Part shown: piece by piece, positions 23,001 to 34,000 of the stretch
Layout: the number at the start of each line of letters is the position of its first letter
How positions within the stretch are numbered: position 1 is the first letter of the stretch
Assembly: GCF_010015445.1 (NCBI RefSeq)
Contig: NC_053115.1
Location: forward strand, 18,520,005-18,584,004
DNA: 64,000 nucleotides
Source of the DNA: Perca fluviatilis
Taxonomy: Eukaryota; Chordata; Actinopteri; Perciformes; Percidae
Direction: 5' to 3'
The notes under the pieces: model-generated
What the model was told of the DNA's origin: nothing
The model's database searches: none
The model's input: the letters and a program-made list of their open reading frames with translations, nothing else
Position numbers and translations under genes: made by a program

Positions 23001-26000
23001 GTATTCATTTCCTGGTGCTAGTCTATGAGACACATCTATTCATATCATCAGAAATATGATAACATAAATCCCCCTCAAACTCGCTATTGTACACAGACTC
23101 TCTGAAGTTCCTTCAGGATGATTTTCTTCCTCTCTTTGTACATTTACATTCTGACCATCTCTGCTTCATATTCTCTCATGATTAAAATGAACACACATAG
23201 CTTATGTTATACAAATAATATATGCACTGGAATACAAATAAACAGAGCCACAGAGGACATTATACAACTGGTTATACTGGCTGAGTATTAGCCTAGAAAT
23301 CTAGACGCACCCTAGCGGCAGCAAATTTAATTTGTAGCCAGGGGGGTCTAGGCACTCTCCTTTGGCTTGCGAGCTGGAAAAACCAAACTCTGGTCAGGCC
23401 AATCACATCGTGTATCGAGTCGGTGGTCGGGGTTATGGCTGCTGCTGCTGGGAACAGCGGTCTTCTGGAAGACTTGGAGTTAAGCTTTTCTTTGAGAAAA
23501 GAACAAAGAATGGCACAGAAATCATTCTTAAAAAAGGAAGATGTGTTCGGAGTTTTGCCGACCGGATACGGCAAAAATGTAATCTATCAACTAGCTTCGC
23601 TACCTTCTTCTTGCTCTGCCTGGTTGTAGTGCTATCCTATTGCGTGCAGAGGGAATTTGAAAGACCATTTATCCCGCCCCTCGGATTGAGCCCTGTCGAT
23701 GGTGAGTTCCCAGACCCAACATCTTGATGTGGGTCTGGCTTGTCAGGCTAGCTGAGTATTGCTCTTAATGACAACTACAGTAATCTTTATGTGTAAATTC
23801 AGGAGTGTTTAGGAGGCTAAAGTGTTAAAAAGAATATCAACAAACCTTCATTTTCCACTGTTCAAAGTACGTCTGGTACATCTTTAACCTCAGCAGAAGG
23901 ATTCCTTGTCGTTTCATTACCTATGAAATAATCACATTTTTAAAAACTTGTGTCGACTCCAGAAGTCAACATTGTGGCTTTATACAACAGTTCAAGGGTA
24001 ATGAAGTTACAACCTTATTTTTCTGATATTGGTTGTGATGCTTATTCCAGGCTTTCATTGCTTTAGAAAGGAGTTTGGAGTTGTGGCACTGCCTGGCTTT
24101 TTCCATGCATATCCTCTCTCTCCGGGCATTCCTGGTCTGCTTCCTCCATTGTCTGAAAGACCGCAGCAGCCGCACTAAACAGGAAACATCAAGCTAAAAA
24201 GTGTGAACAATTCAGGTACATGTGCCTAATCTTAACAGTATTCTGACACAAAAGTTACTTAATAGTTGTCAAATCAGAGGTGAAATACTATGAAAACAGT
24301 GATGCAACAGTCAGAGTAGATGACGATGGCTCGTATTTGTCTTTGACATAAGAAAACATTGTTGAAAGGATTTTTTCAAAAAGAAAATCTTTTTTTTGTA
24401 ATGAATGTTTACAAAACTTCAACTGTCAAACTTTGTTTGTAACAATCTGTTTTCTTGGGTCTGTATTGTTTGGGTTTTCTTTGTGTGAGGGTCTCTCTTC
24501 ATTACAACCGGTGTTGTGTTGCATATCAGCCAAAATACTTAGAAAAAGACATTCAGGGAAGTGACATTCACAAACAAATTTGAGCTGCTATCAGAAAATA
24601 AATATTGAAATTGTTTTGAAAGTATACTACACTGTAAGGAGTTATGTTGTACCTTGATTTATGGACCTCTGAGCCTTGTTGACTGCTTCCCACTGCTGGT
24701 GGCGCATTGACACTGCACATGCTGTTGCTTTTCTCCAAGCAAGAAACACCTAAACAGATTTTGCACAGAAACAGCAGTAAGCAACGGAATAACTATGATG
24801 TTATGCATATGAGGGCACTGTACTGCTTTATAACCTTAAGCTGAAGGAAATGCAGAAAGTGACTCTGTGCCCGTTGTTCTGTGAGCCTGTTCTTTGCATG
24901 CAGCACTGCGTTCTCCCTCCAAACACACAGAACCGTCCTGGAGAGATAATATTGAGACAGAGGAAATAAAGCTGACATGAATCATTCAAATGGAGAAAAT
25001 GGGAACAGATGTCAGATCTCAAAAAGAATTTGAGTTCAATACCTGAGAAGGTTCTGTTTTTGTTGCCCGTAAAGTTCCTCTGCATGACCATAGATCTGAC
25101 ACATCTGTAGATGGTGTGTCTGTGAATGCAGCAGGTGACAGTGTATCAGATGTATCTATATTACGCCAACCTTAAGAAATTATGCGATTACAAATGTAGA
25201 TGTACCTTCCAGGCCACAAACGTGCGTTTGAGGAGTTGAACTTCATGGTAATGCTGCATCTGCTTCAGTCTGCTTATTTTCACTCTCTGGCTCTGAACAA
25301 ACTGACCAAACACACAAGAGCTATTAAAACACACACACATAAAAAACACATACAATTAAACACACACACACACACACACACATACACACACACACACACA
25401 CACACAGTATAACTATGCATATGATTAATGTTGGTATCTGTAGCTCTGCTTCCTGGATTTTCTTCTTCTGTTTCTTTTTTTAAAAATATGAATATAGAAA
25501 TTACAGTGTAAACGGATGCAAGCTGTGTTCAATCTTATTGGTGAGCTTTTAAATGAGATGCATGCTGTATTTAGGTCTTGTAACATAAACAGGTCAGTTT
25601 CTGTCTTTCTTTAAACCTTGAGCCAAAAGAACTGATGCCTATCTAATATAATCTGAACACGTGTTAGAGCAAATACTAGTTACCTTTTTCCATTTTTCCA
25701 CAGCCCATTTCATGCAGCGCAGGTCACCCTGATGACATGCCTGCAGCTCTCGATTTCTCCTGACATGCAAACAGATGCGTTCAAAGGTAAGTGTTGGCCA
25801 ACAGATGAGCAAGTTCCACCATTCTACTCAAAGACTTCTGCAGCACTTAGTTTGCTTCACCTGTCTCGTATCTCTGTGCTGTTGTCCTTCCACTGTGTCA
25901 TCGTCTTGTGAAGCATTCTGTGCAGGTACAGACAGTCTGAAGCCTTCCGTTTTTCCTCTTCTTCGATCTGCTGCTCTGTCCGTTGTCTCCAACGAGTCCA

Positions 26001-29000
26001 GGCTCTCTGTAAGTGGCAGCGCTCCTCGTGTAGAATTGCCTGACAACAGTGAGTTATCTGTCAGTATCTGATACAAACCTGCACTCAACATGCAGTAGTT
26101 TGTTTCCATTTATAGCTAACATACCATCCTCTCAGAAAGCATCTGCTCCTTGTGTTTCTCTGATTGTCCCCACCAGGTGTAAAACACCAAAGTGTACTGA
26201 CGCTGCCTGATAACAGAGTGGTCAAACAAATCATGTGGAGGCAACAGACAGGTCAACTCTGCTTGGTCTGGAAATGAATCACAACACAAGTACAAATCGT
26301 GGGGTTGGTAACTAACCGGTTATAGACTTCTGCCTTGTGTCTTCTCTGTTTGTGGAGTCTTCTCTTCAGAGTGAACTCAACCCACGAGTCGAAACAACGA
26401 GGCAACACGCGTTCAGCAAACCAAATGTGTGCACGATGCTCCAATTTCTGCAGAAAAACATGTTTTTGAGTTTGCAATTAAACTATACTGGACAGGTACC
26501 CCTCATGTGTTTACCTACATTTTGAATACATTTATAACTTTAATAAGTAAGTACTGTTGTTGTATTGGATCTTAATACCAGCATGTGTCTCTGTTCAGCA
26601 AGTTTCTCTCTCCAGTGGTGAAAACAGCTGCTCAACAGGAATGATCTGTAAAGAGAACAACAAGTCCACATTTATATCCAAATCACGCAAAAAGGAACAA
26701 CTTCATATGAAATATGCAACATGTTTGTAGCTTTGATGCTAAAAAATAAAGCAATCAATATATTTTTCTCTGTAGGGCAAACATGTAAATAAAAGCACCT
26801 GTGGTTAGTCAGTGCCATTTCTGTTAGGGGTTGAAAACTCTCGTCTTCAGCCTCCTCCAGACGGTCCTGCCACAGCTTCCAGTACTTACATGCCATCTAA
26901 GAAAAACAAAAGCATTGAATGTTTAGAAACGTTACTTAACGTAGGTTACTGACTCTGTAATATCAGGATGATAGAACGCTCATCAATTACAGTTTGATGA
27001 TAATGTTGGACAGCCATGTTGTTGTTCAGTCGGTGCGTTTTGTTCCCGATGACGTTAAGAGAAAGTCCCATCAGTCCAGCATGCTGCAACAAGAACACAC
27101 AGTGATCAATACATTAAATGGCTGCACGCTCTACTTACATGCAGTTGCTTAATTTACTCTTCATCTTACCAGTAAATGATGATGATGATGTTGACTTGCA
27201 ATCCTGTTTCTTTCAGCCTCTTCTCTGCACACCGTCACATCTACTGACAAGCTCAAGAATCAAACAACTGTACTGATAATTATAAGCCCTTTCTATCCCT
27301 CAGTTGACTACGTATGATGCTGTAGTTGGTTGAAAAAGGAAGGTGTGTTTATTTTATGTTTGGATTAGGATACAAGCTCTCCAGCGCTCAAGTGCTCTGC
27401 GCTGGGTGCTCTTTATGGCCAAGTGCCCTGCAGCTTGCAAACGGTCCTCCTCCCTCTGTTTACGATGCAACGCACTCCTCCATTTACTCCAACAGATCAT
27501 CACCAGATGGAGACCACGGGTACGCTGAACCACAGCTAAAAACAAAATGGAAAAAGAAATCCGAAAAGAAATTGTAAGACAAAATTGAGTAACCAGGCTT
27601 AAAATTGACAACATGACATGTATGAATGAGCTTGTGGTTTATATTAAGTGAAAAAAGATGGGCAATTTATAATGACCTTGTGACTTTTTCTTGGTTTGGA
27701 GACAAGACACATAACTTTTCCAATGATGTAATGCTTTTCGTTTTAGTCTGAGGATGAAATGAAGTGCAGCTTTGGATTCTTTCTCCTTCTGGCAACAAGC
27801 AGCTGTGTGCATTTCTGTCCAATGAAGCCAAGTCTTGGGAATATAAAAATAGACATTTAAACATCGCCACACCAAACACAAAGGAAGGAGATAAACATTC
27901 ATCACACATGTTGACAGGATATGAGTCATGGGTGCGTTGGATTATTATGCCTATTATTATTATTATTATGCCTTATTACTGCAGTTCGATGTCTTTGTAC
28001 TTGTACTCTGCACAATGACAATAAAGTTGAATCTAATTACCCTGCTCTGTAAAGATAGCGCCTTCTGTTTCAGGGCTTGATCCTCTAAAGTGTGAAGGAC
28101 TTGATGCTGCTGCAGCCGAGTTTGCCACAAGCTCCACATTGAACTGCGCAGGTGAAAAAAACACAACAGCGTAAAACCAATAATCCACTAAACATTTTAA
28201 GTGTAGGTCTGATTTGTAAATACAATAATCTTACTGCAAGGTTGCAATTCTGTTCAGCTCAAGAGCAGAATTAAGCATTCTGTTCTTCATTTGCCTCATT
28301 TCTGTGAAAACCTCCCATCGTTCCCAAACCAGACGCATCCGTTGCCTGTTAGCTAGATAAGGAAATATAATGAAATAATGACAAAAACAGCTGCTTTTGA
28401 TATCTAACAAAACACTAAGCTATATATATATATATTTGTATACAGTCTACTCTCATTGTATGTGCCAAAATCATACCAAATGATTGAGCATTTTGGACTT
28501 TGTTCTTCTTTTCCCTCTGCAATGACAGAAATGTTCGCCAGCTATGGAAAGCCAAGTTATACAGATAATACCTGCAACCAAAAAATACATCATTACAAGA
28601 CATAACCACTATCTGTGACCAGCTGACTGAGGTACAGGACTGTATTGTGTACCTGTAGTGACACTCTGCCCGCAATGTAAGACTCCATTCCCTCCTGGAC
28701 ATCCACCACTCGTCTCTCCATCCTTCAAAGGCCCGTCTCAAAAGCACGCTGTTGTAGTGGGACCTGCAATGTGTAATATTCCCTTGGATTAGAGAGCTCA
28801 GAGCATTTGAAAGCGCAAACAAACTGTGATCGTAGCTTTAAAGATACAATTATTTCTTATTTCAACAACTATTTAAATGAGTGTATGCAAAATAAGTGTT
28901 AATGTTACTTTGCTTTATAAGGAAGAATTCGGCCAAAGGTGTTCTGCATCCATATCTTCAGGAACTTCCTTGCCAAGTGCCTGCAGTGTTTAAAAAAAGT

Positions 29001-29224
29001 TAGTCTAAATTATACATGATAGATTAATGTGGCAATGCAGTAAATTAAGTGTATCCGCACCTTATTCTTAGCTCCTTGAGTCTTCCACCTTTGTTCCAGC
29101 CGTATCCAACTCTGTAAGGAACGTTTCTGGTATGAACTTTGCGGACTTGTTTTCTTTCACCACCAGAACTGACACAGCTTGGTCGAGGTCTTACTGGATC
29201 TGGCGTTCTGGCGTTACTTTGCAT
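17047..29224 (-). CDS. sfi1: sfi1, centrin-binding spindle/centriole protein
   Basis: Thirty-one coding exons on the minus strand with unbroken phase give 1228 residues (human SFI1 1242): 29224..29061, 28980..28909, 28763..28653, 28571..28477, 28352..28235, 28143..28041, 27833..27677, 27535..27374, 27243..27170, 27083..26991, 26896..26799, 26645..26579, 26447..26317, 26206..26125, 26039..25861, 25759..25684, 25301..25206, 25119..25043, 24937..24835, 24749..24653, 24174..24014, 23920..23846, 20049..19975, 19874..19698, 19618..19416, 19335..19264, 19101..18828, 18749..18656, 18502..18370, 18288..18189, 17214..17047. Early blocks (RLKELRIR, EGWRDEWW, AECHYRYYLYNLAFHSW) match the human N-terminus; the middle is a long series of Trp-centred helical repeats (for example VLYGWRLCVTEQRRK) that bind centrin; the C-terminus has LKEVLQSWLQ and AERIQHLQTALQ. 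The start could be 29257 instead of 29224. Acts at centrioles and spindle poles. Confidence 0.93.
17878..17907. repeat. Perfect 14-bp inverted repeat inside an intronic repeat
   Basis: CTTGCTCCTTATGA is followed after two bases by TCATAAGGAGCAAG. It lies within a segment ending GTGAAATTTTCATACCATGGGACCTTTAA (split here by position: last bases near 18081), which I recall as a common fish repeat terminus. It is in the last intron of sfi1. Confidence 0.7.
20221..22126. mobile_element. 1.9-kb foldback element flanked by TTAA
   Basis: The element begins AAGGGGTGATAGAATG and ends with the inverse, CATTCTATCACCCCT, and is flanked on both sides by TTAA (20217..20220 and 22127..22130). About 720 bases at the left (20221..20940) are the reverse complement of about 710 bases at the right (21415..22126), seen for example in AGCTCGATTGAGCTC, CAGGCCGGGG/CCCCGGCCTG and GTCGGAGTT/AACTCCGAC blocks. 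The central 470 bases hold a diverged 76-80-bp direct repeat (21124..21199 and 21318..21397). No transposase is encoded. TTAA duplication is the hallmark of piggyBac-type insertion, so it is probably a non-autonomous piggyBac-like element. It lies in the 3.8-kb intron between sfi1 coding exons 22 and 23. Confidence 0.8.
23290..23750 (+). mobile_element. Short repeat element carrying a RecQ-like helicase fragment
   Basis: A 461-bp segment bounded by AGCCTAG at the left and CAGGCTA at the right, with the same 10 bases GCTGAGTATT directly outside each end (23280..23289 and 23751..23760), a target-site duplication. Inside, on the plus strand, a frame encodes LRKEQRMAQKSFLKKEDVFG followed by VLPTGYGKNVIYQLA. 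This resembles helicase motif I of RecQ proteins (usually GYGKS), with the Ser/Thr of the Walker A motif changed to Asn. It has no complete gene. I recall this element as repeated in perch-like genomes. It lies in an sfi1 intron. Confidence 0.7.
25360..25407. repeat. (CA)n microsatellite
   Basis: Interrupted CA repeat (two blocks separated by CATA) in the intron upstream of sfi1 coding exon 17. Confidence 0.95.
27960..28024 (+). mobile_element. LINE-type 3' tail fragment
   Basis: ATTATTATT runs followed by TTTGTACTTGTACTCTGCAC and then AATGACAATAAAGTTGAATC, a 3' terminus I recognise from fish non-LTR elements (the ACAATAAAGTTGAATCTAAT tail). Only the tail is present, next to sfi1 coding exon 6. 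Confidence 0.55.
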
Positions 29225-31069
29225 TATATTAACTAATGTACAGAACGGTAGAACCACACCATCATATATGAAATGAAAGCAACAAAGACCAAAACCTTAC
29301 CGCAGTTTTAAGTATATATAATTTTGAATAAACTGTTTGGGTAACTAGCTAGCCAAGTGCCGCGCGTTTGTTTTTCCTTGTCACGTGAACGCTGGTGTGA
29401 CACTAGAGTCTGTTCCAGTCGTCAACGGCAACAGGCTGCGCCAATGCTCTGCGCTGTACACACTGCTGCAATATGGTCGTTCGGGGGGGGCATTAAATGT
29501 GTCTTTCTGTCGTTTTCGTACTGTTTAATAATCTTATCAGGCTGGAACTGAAGTGATGGTTATATGACCTTATCTTCTATATAAGAGTTTTAATTGTATT
29601 TGGTGCGGTAGGAACACATCCGGGGTCCTTCCAGAGTAGTGGCTACGCGCAATGTTATTCCTGGACAGCCCGTGAGGGCGGGTCTTATAGTTTCACAAAG
29701 AAGCACCGGCAGATGGTCTTGACTGAGTAACAAATCGGGCAAACCCCAAGACAATGAATAGCTGCCCCAAATAATGCCGCTTAAATATTCTAAATTTATC
29801 GTAAATTCTACTTCTACAAAGCAATTTAGATTGTTGCCACAGTTTATATAGCTTTACACACATAGCTTACTAGTTAACATGTGATTTCTATAGTATGGTT
29901 TCAATATTAAAATGCAACACGGCCGACACACACAAGATTATATAAAATTCTCCAAAGGCGCGATGGGCACGATGTAATCTTTCCTAGGACCTTCTTAAAG
30001 CGGTGATCAGAGGGAAATTGCTGCTACGACTTAGAAAACAGAGAAAGAGCAGACAATAATTTGAGATTACACAGTCTCCGTGTGAATTAATTTGTTACTT
30101 GGACCTGTGTTATTTTGTTTAGTTACCCCAGTATAGTGTGCGTTTGCTGAAATCACTGCAACAACTCCGCCGGCTTCAGATTTGGTACTCGCTGGGTGGG
30201 TATTATCCCCATTCCCCAGCCAACGTTAGTTAGCTAGCTAGCTAAATGTGCTAGGTTAGCTAGCTAGCTAACTAACTAACGTGAACTGTCGCTGTTCGGC
30301 AGTTGGCAGCCAGTGTTCCACGCAACATTTAAACTGAGTAAGTTTGCCGTTTGTGTATTTCTAAGTAAAATAGCTAGCTAGCCAGTAGTTTGTACAACCA
30401 ACTAAAAACATTAATGAGGTTTGGAGTAAACTGTTTGGGACGTAAACTTAGCCTGCTAGCTAGCTAGCTAGCTAACCAGTGTCTGGAGTAATTGTTGGCG
30501 TATATTTCCCTGAAACGGTAATGTTAACGTTATCTAGATGATTCATTAGCCATAGATTAAGTAATAACGTTACTGGCAGTAAGTGTATTTCAAAACCACT
30601 CCAGATAACGTTACTTACTTTACAGGCACTTTATGAATTAACGCCAAGATGTAGCTAGCTATTGAATTGACGTGTCACGTCTTATTACAGCGGCTGTTGT
30701 CAATTAACTTGCTAATTGGCTAGCAGCGTTTGCTAAAACTGTCCCCATGTAAGATATCTCGACGTTAGGTGAAGTTCATTGTTGATGTGATTTTATAATG
30801 TTTTAAGGCCAGGTCACTTTTCCTGTATTTGTTTTCTCATACAAACAGTTGGGATGCCACTTAGTTTTAAAACTTTAAAGAAAAAGCTTTAATTGATTTG
30901 ATAGCAATGAGCTATTGAAACATTTTAGTTATTAACCTTGTAAGGCTAACGTTGTCCAGATAGTTCACCATTCAACGGAACTGTTTAACTTGTAAACGTT
31001 ATATTTGTTTGCCACAGGAACAGAGTCATTGTTGGGCTTGAAGCAGTTTGTTCGTTTCTGAAATCAGTC
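29225..31069. promoter_or_regulatory. Divergent promoter region of sfi1 and eif4enif1, with non-coding exon 1 of eif4enif1
   Basis: sfi1 runs left from 29224 and eif4enif1 runs right, so this 1.8-kb stretch is a head-to-head promoter region. A CACGTG E-box lies near 29381. A non-coding first exon of eif4enif1 probably ends at 30337, where ACTGA meets GTAAGT; the next exon starts at 31018 after TTTGCCACAG and carries the start codon. Between about 30220 and 30480 there are several runs of the self-complementary tetramer TAGC. No coding sequence is visible before 31070. Transcription starts cannot be fixed from sequence. Confidence 0.6.
30223..30475. repeat. Clusters of TAGC tetranucleotide repeats
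   Basis: Three clusters of GCTAGCTAGCTA-type sequence, near 30228..30273, 30372..30384 and 30454..30474. Each cluster is its own reverse complement. They flank the eif4enif1 first-exon donor at 30338. Confidence 0.85.
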
Positions 31070-34000
31070 ATGGAGAACGATGCTTGCGTAGAGCAGAAGG
31101 ATGTGGATGGTGATGCGGCTGTTGATCAAGTTAAACAGCTAGCAGCCACAGCTCCTTACAGATACACCAAGGTAGTGATATATCCCAACAATATGATAAA
31201 ATGGAGGCCACACATAGTTCTTCCTAACACAATTAACCATTATCAACAGGAGGTGCTTCTGGAAATAAAAGAACTACCAGTCTCCAATGAAAGGCCAGAC
31301 TGTCTCTCTGAGAAATATGACAGGTACGAATGAATTGACTCTGATGTATTCCACACAATCCACATAGTATTCTGAGGTTATGTGGGTCAACAAGGGAAGC
31401 AAGACTTATTTATGAAATGAGACAGCTTTTATGTCCTCTTAAAAAAAAACGCCAACCTTTTTCCTTCTCTTGGACAGTAATTGACTTAGGTGTCCGGTCA
31501 TAGGTATGTTTTCCCTTAAACATATGAGCCAATGACAATGAAAAAGCTTAAGCATTAATTCTGAATCTACACTAGTGGCTTTCATTTGCTGTTCCAAAAA
31601 GAGTGTCTACTTGTGCGTGCGCTCAATCAACTTGTGTTGTAGTGATGAGTTTGTAGTAAAGTATACCTATTTCAGCAACTCTCCTGTAGCGACTGACTTA
31701 TTTTATAACAAGCAACTTTGTGCAGTGTTGTGTTTTCTACTTTTTATCAATGAATGATTGTCAATCCTGCAGAGTCCTGTTTTTCATTGTAGATATTCGA
31801 TCAGGGAGGGTTTTTTAAGACGTGACTAAATATGAAAACTAGCTTGTATGGTAGAAAATGGCATTACTCTTCCTGGCTCACAGGATAAAGGTTGAAATCT
31901 ATGGTTGTAGTTGGTTTAAATAATGTTGGCCATGCTGACCTTTTACTAAACGCAGTTGTTGGATTGTACAAATTGGTCCCAGAAACAAAGAAGCTGAAAT
32001 TAAACATGTAGCTGTGCCCAGTATTTAGCCTTCATTTTTGGTGTTATTAGCCATTTTCATATGTAACATGTAAAATGATCTTTTACCCAGTTTAAAAAAA
32101 GGGGAATAAGGGTTATTTGTTGTTTGTCTTGTTTTTGGTCAACAAGTTGAGTATGTTTTGATACAGTGATGGTGTCTGGGACCCTGAGAAGTGGCATGCC
32201 TCACTGTATCCCACTTCAGAGCGTAGCTCTCCGGTGGAAGGTTTTAAGAAGGACTATGTGGATGACAGAGTTCCTTTGAAACGAAGAATCCCAGGTAAAT
32301 GGCCCAAAGCCATAAATCTAAAGATTTAAGCCAAAAAACAGGTCATAAAATGATCTTACTTTCTGGAGGTTTGTGTTAGAAGTGGTCTATTGATAAGTCA
32401 TGAAGCAGTACAATTGTTAGCTAAGAAAGAGATTTCTGTAATTGTAATGCTCACAACTCCTGAATATTAAGCAGATTATGCTTAAATAACTATTTAAACT
32501 ACATAGTCTTGTCCTAAGGGATAAGAAGAGAACCATATAAATGAGGCATAAATTCAATATTTGAGAACATTTTTAAGATTTTAATCTGGGTTTACTTTTT
32601 GATTATTTTGGTTATGATGTGACCGTGGTGGTTATACCTCTGCATTGTATTCAGATCCTCGTGAGCGGTTAAAGGAGGATGATCTGGATGTCATACTGAG
32701 CCCGCAGCGACGCAGCTTCGGAGGTGGATGTCAAGGCAATGCTGCACTTGCACCCCACACCCGTCGCCCAATCAGCCCCCTTGAAAATAAGGAGAACGAG
32801 AGTCTCCGTCTAGGAGGGGCACGCAGAATCGGCAGTGGCCGCATAATTGCTGCCCGAGCATTTGAGAGAGAAGCCCGTTCGGAGAAAGAGCGGGAACGTG
32901 AGAGGGACTTTAAGGATAAAAGATTCAGGGTTGGTGTTCATTGCTTTCAGTTCATCCTTAATGTTTTTTTCCTTAGTGTTCGGACGGTGAGACATTCAAT
33001 GCATTGAGGTTGGCATTTCTCTTAGATGTTAATGTAAGTAGGATTGCAGAGAGTTTTTGCAAAATCACAAACTCATGCCATTCAGTTTCACAAAACCACT
33101 TGTGAAAATTAACAAGCTCACTTTTTGATGATAAAAATAGCCGAAAAGTGGAATGTGCAGGAGAAATAAAGCCTTAAACCTTAAATGTTTTTCACAAAAT
33201 TGATTTTGCTCACTAATCTAGTGTTGATTTAAATTATATGAAAGCAAATGTTTACTTTCTGTTTAGTAAAATTAGGAAGAGGCTGGTTGGAAAGAGTCCC
33301 ACTTCATAAGTGTGCTTTCTCCATACAAAGTTTATTTCAAGAATGGACCCATTCATTTAATCTAATTATTAGCATCTGAAGGTCTTATCTTTCGTTCTAC
33401 AGATATTATTTTGGTTGTCTCATTTGCAGAGGGATTTCGGTGACAAACGTGTGTTTAGTGAAAGGAGAAGGAATGACTCTTATGCAGAGGAGGAGCCAGA
33501 GTGGTTCTCTGGGGGTCCCACCAGCCAGTCAGAGACGATTGAGCTCATTGGATTTGACGACAAAATCCTAGAGGATGATAAGCGGAGGTCCAAGCGGTCA
33601 AGAAAACGGGCAGAGTCCATAAGAGAAGGCATGCAATGCATTTTTGTTTTTCAGCAGATTGTCAACTGCATGGCATTATTTTGATAACTAGCATAGTGCA
33701 ACCATCACATTAAGGATACTTAACTATTGCGATTTTTGTTGTGCAGTGGAATGTAATGGACAAGCAGAAGAGCGAGATGCTGGTTTGCAGTCTACTGCTG
33801 ATCAGGAGGTTCCCCACCCAGATGTTCTGCCTGAGCAGACGACTGGAGACTTTGACTTCAATGAATTCTTCAATCTGGAAAAGACCATGCCAGGGCTGGC
33901 CTCTGTAAGTACTGGGGTGCACTGTGTGGTTCTGTTGGTGTTTTTAAAGGTGTGAACATCACAGATGGGATGACTTATCAGTATAAGCTTTAACAGTAGA

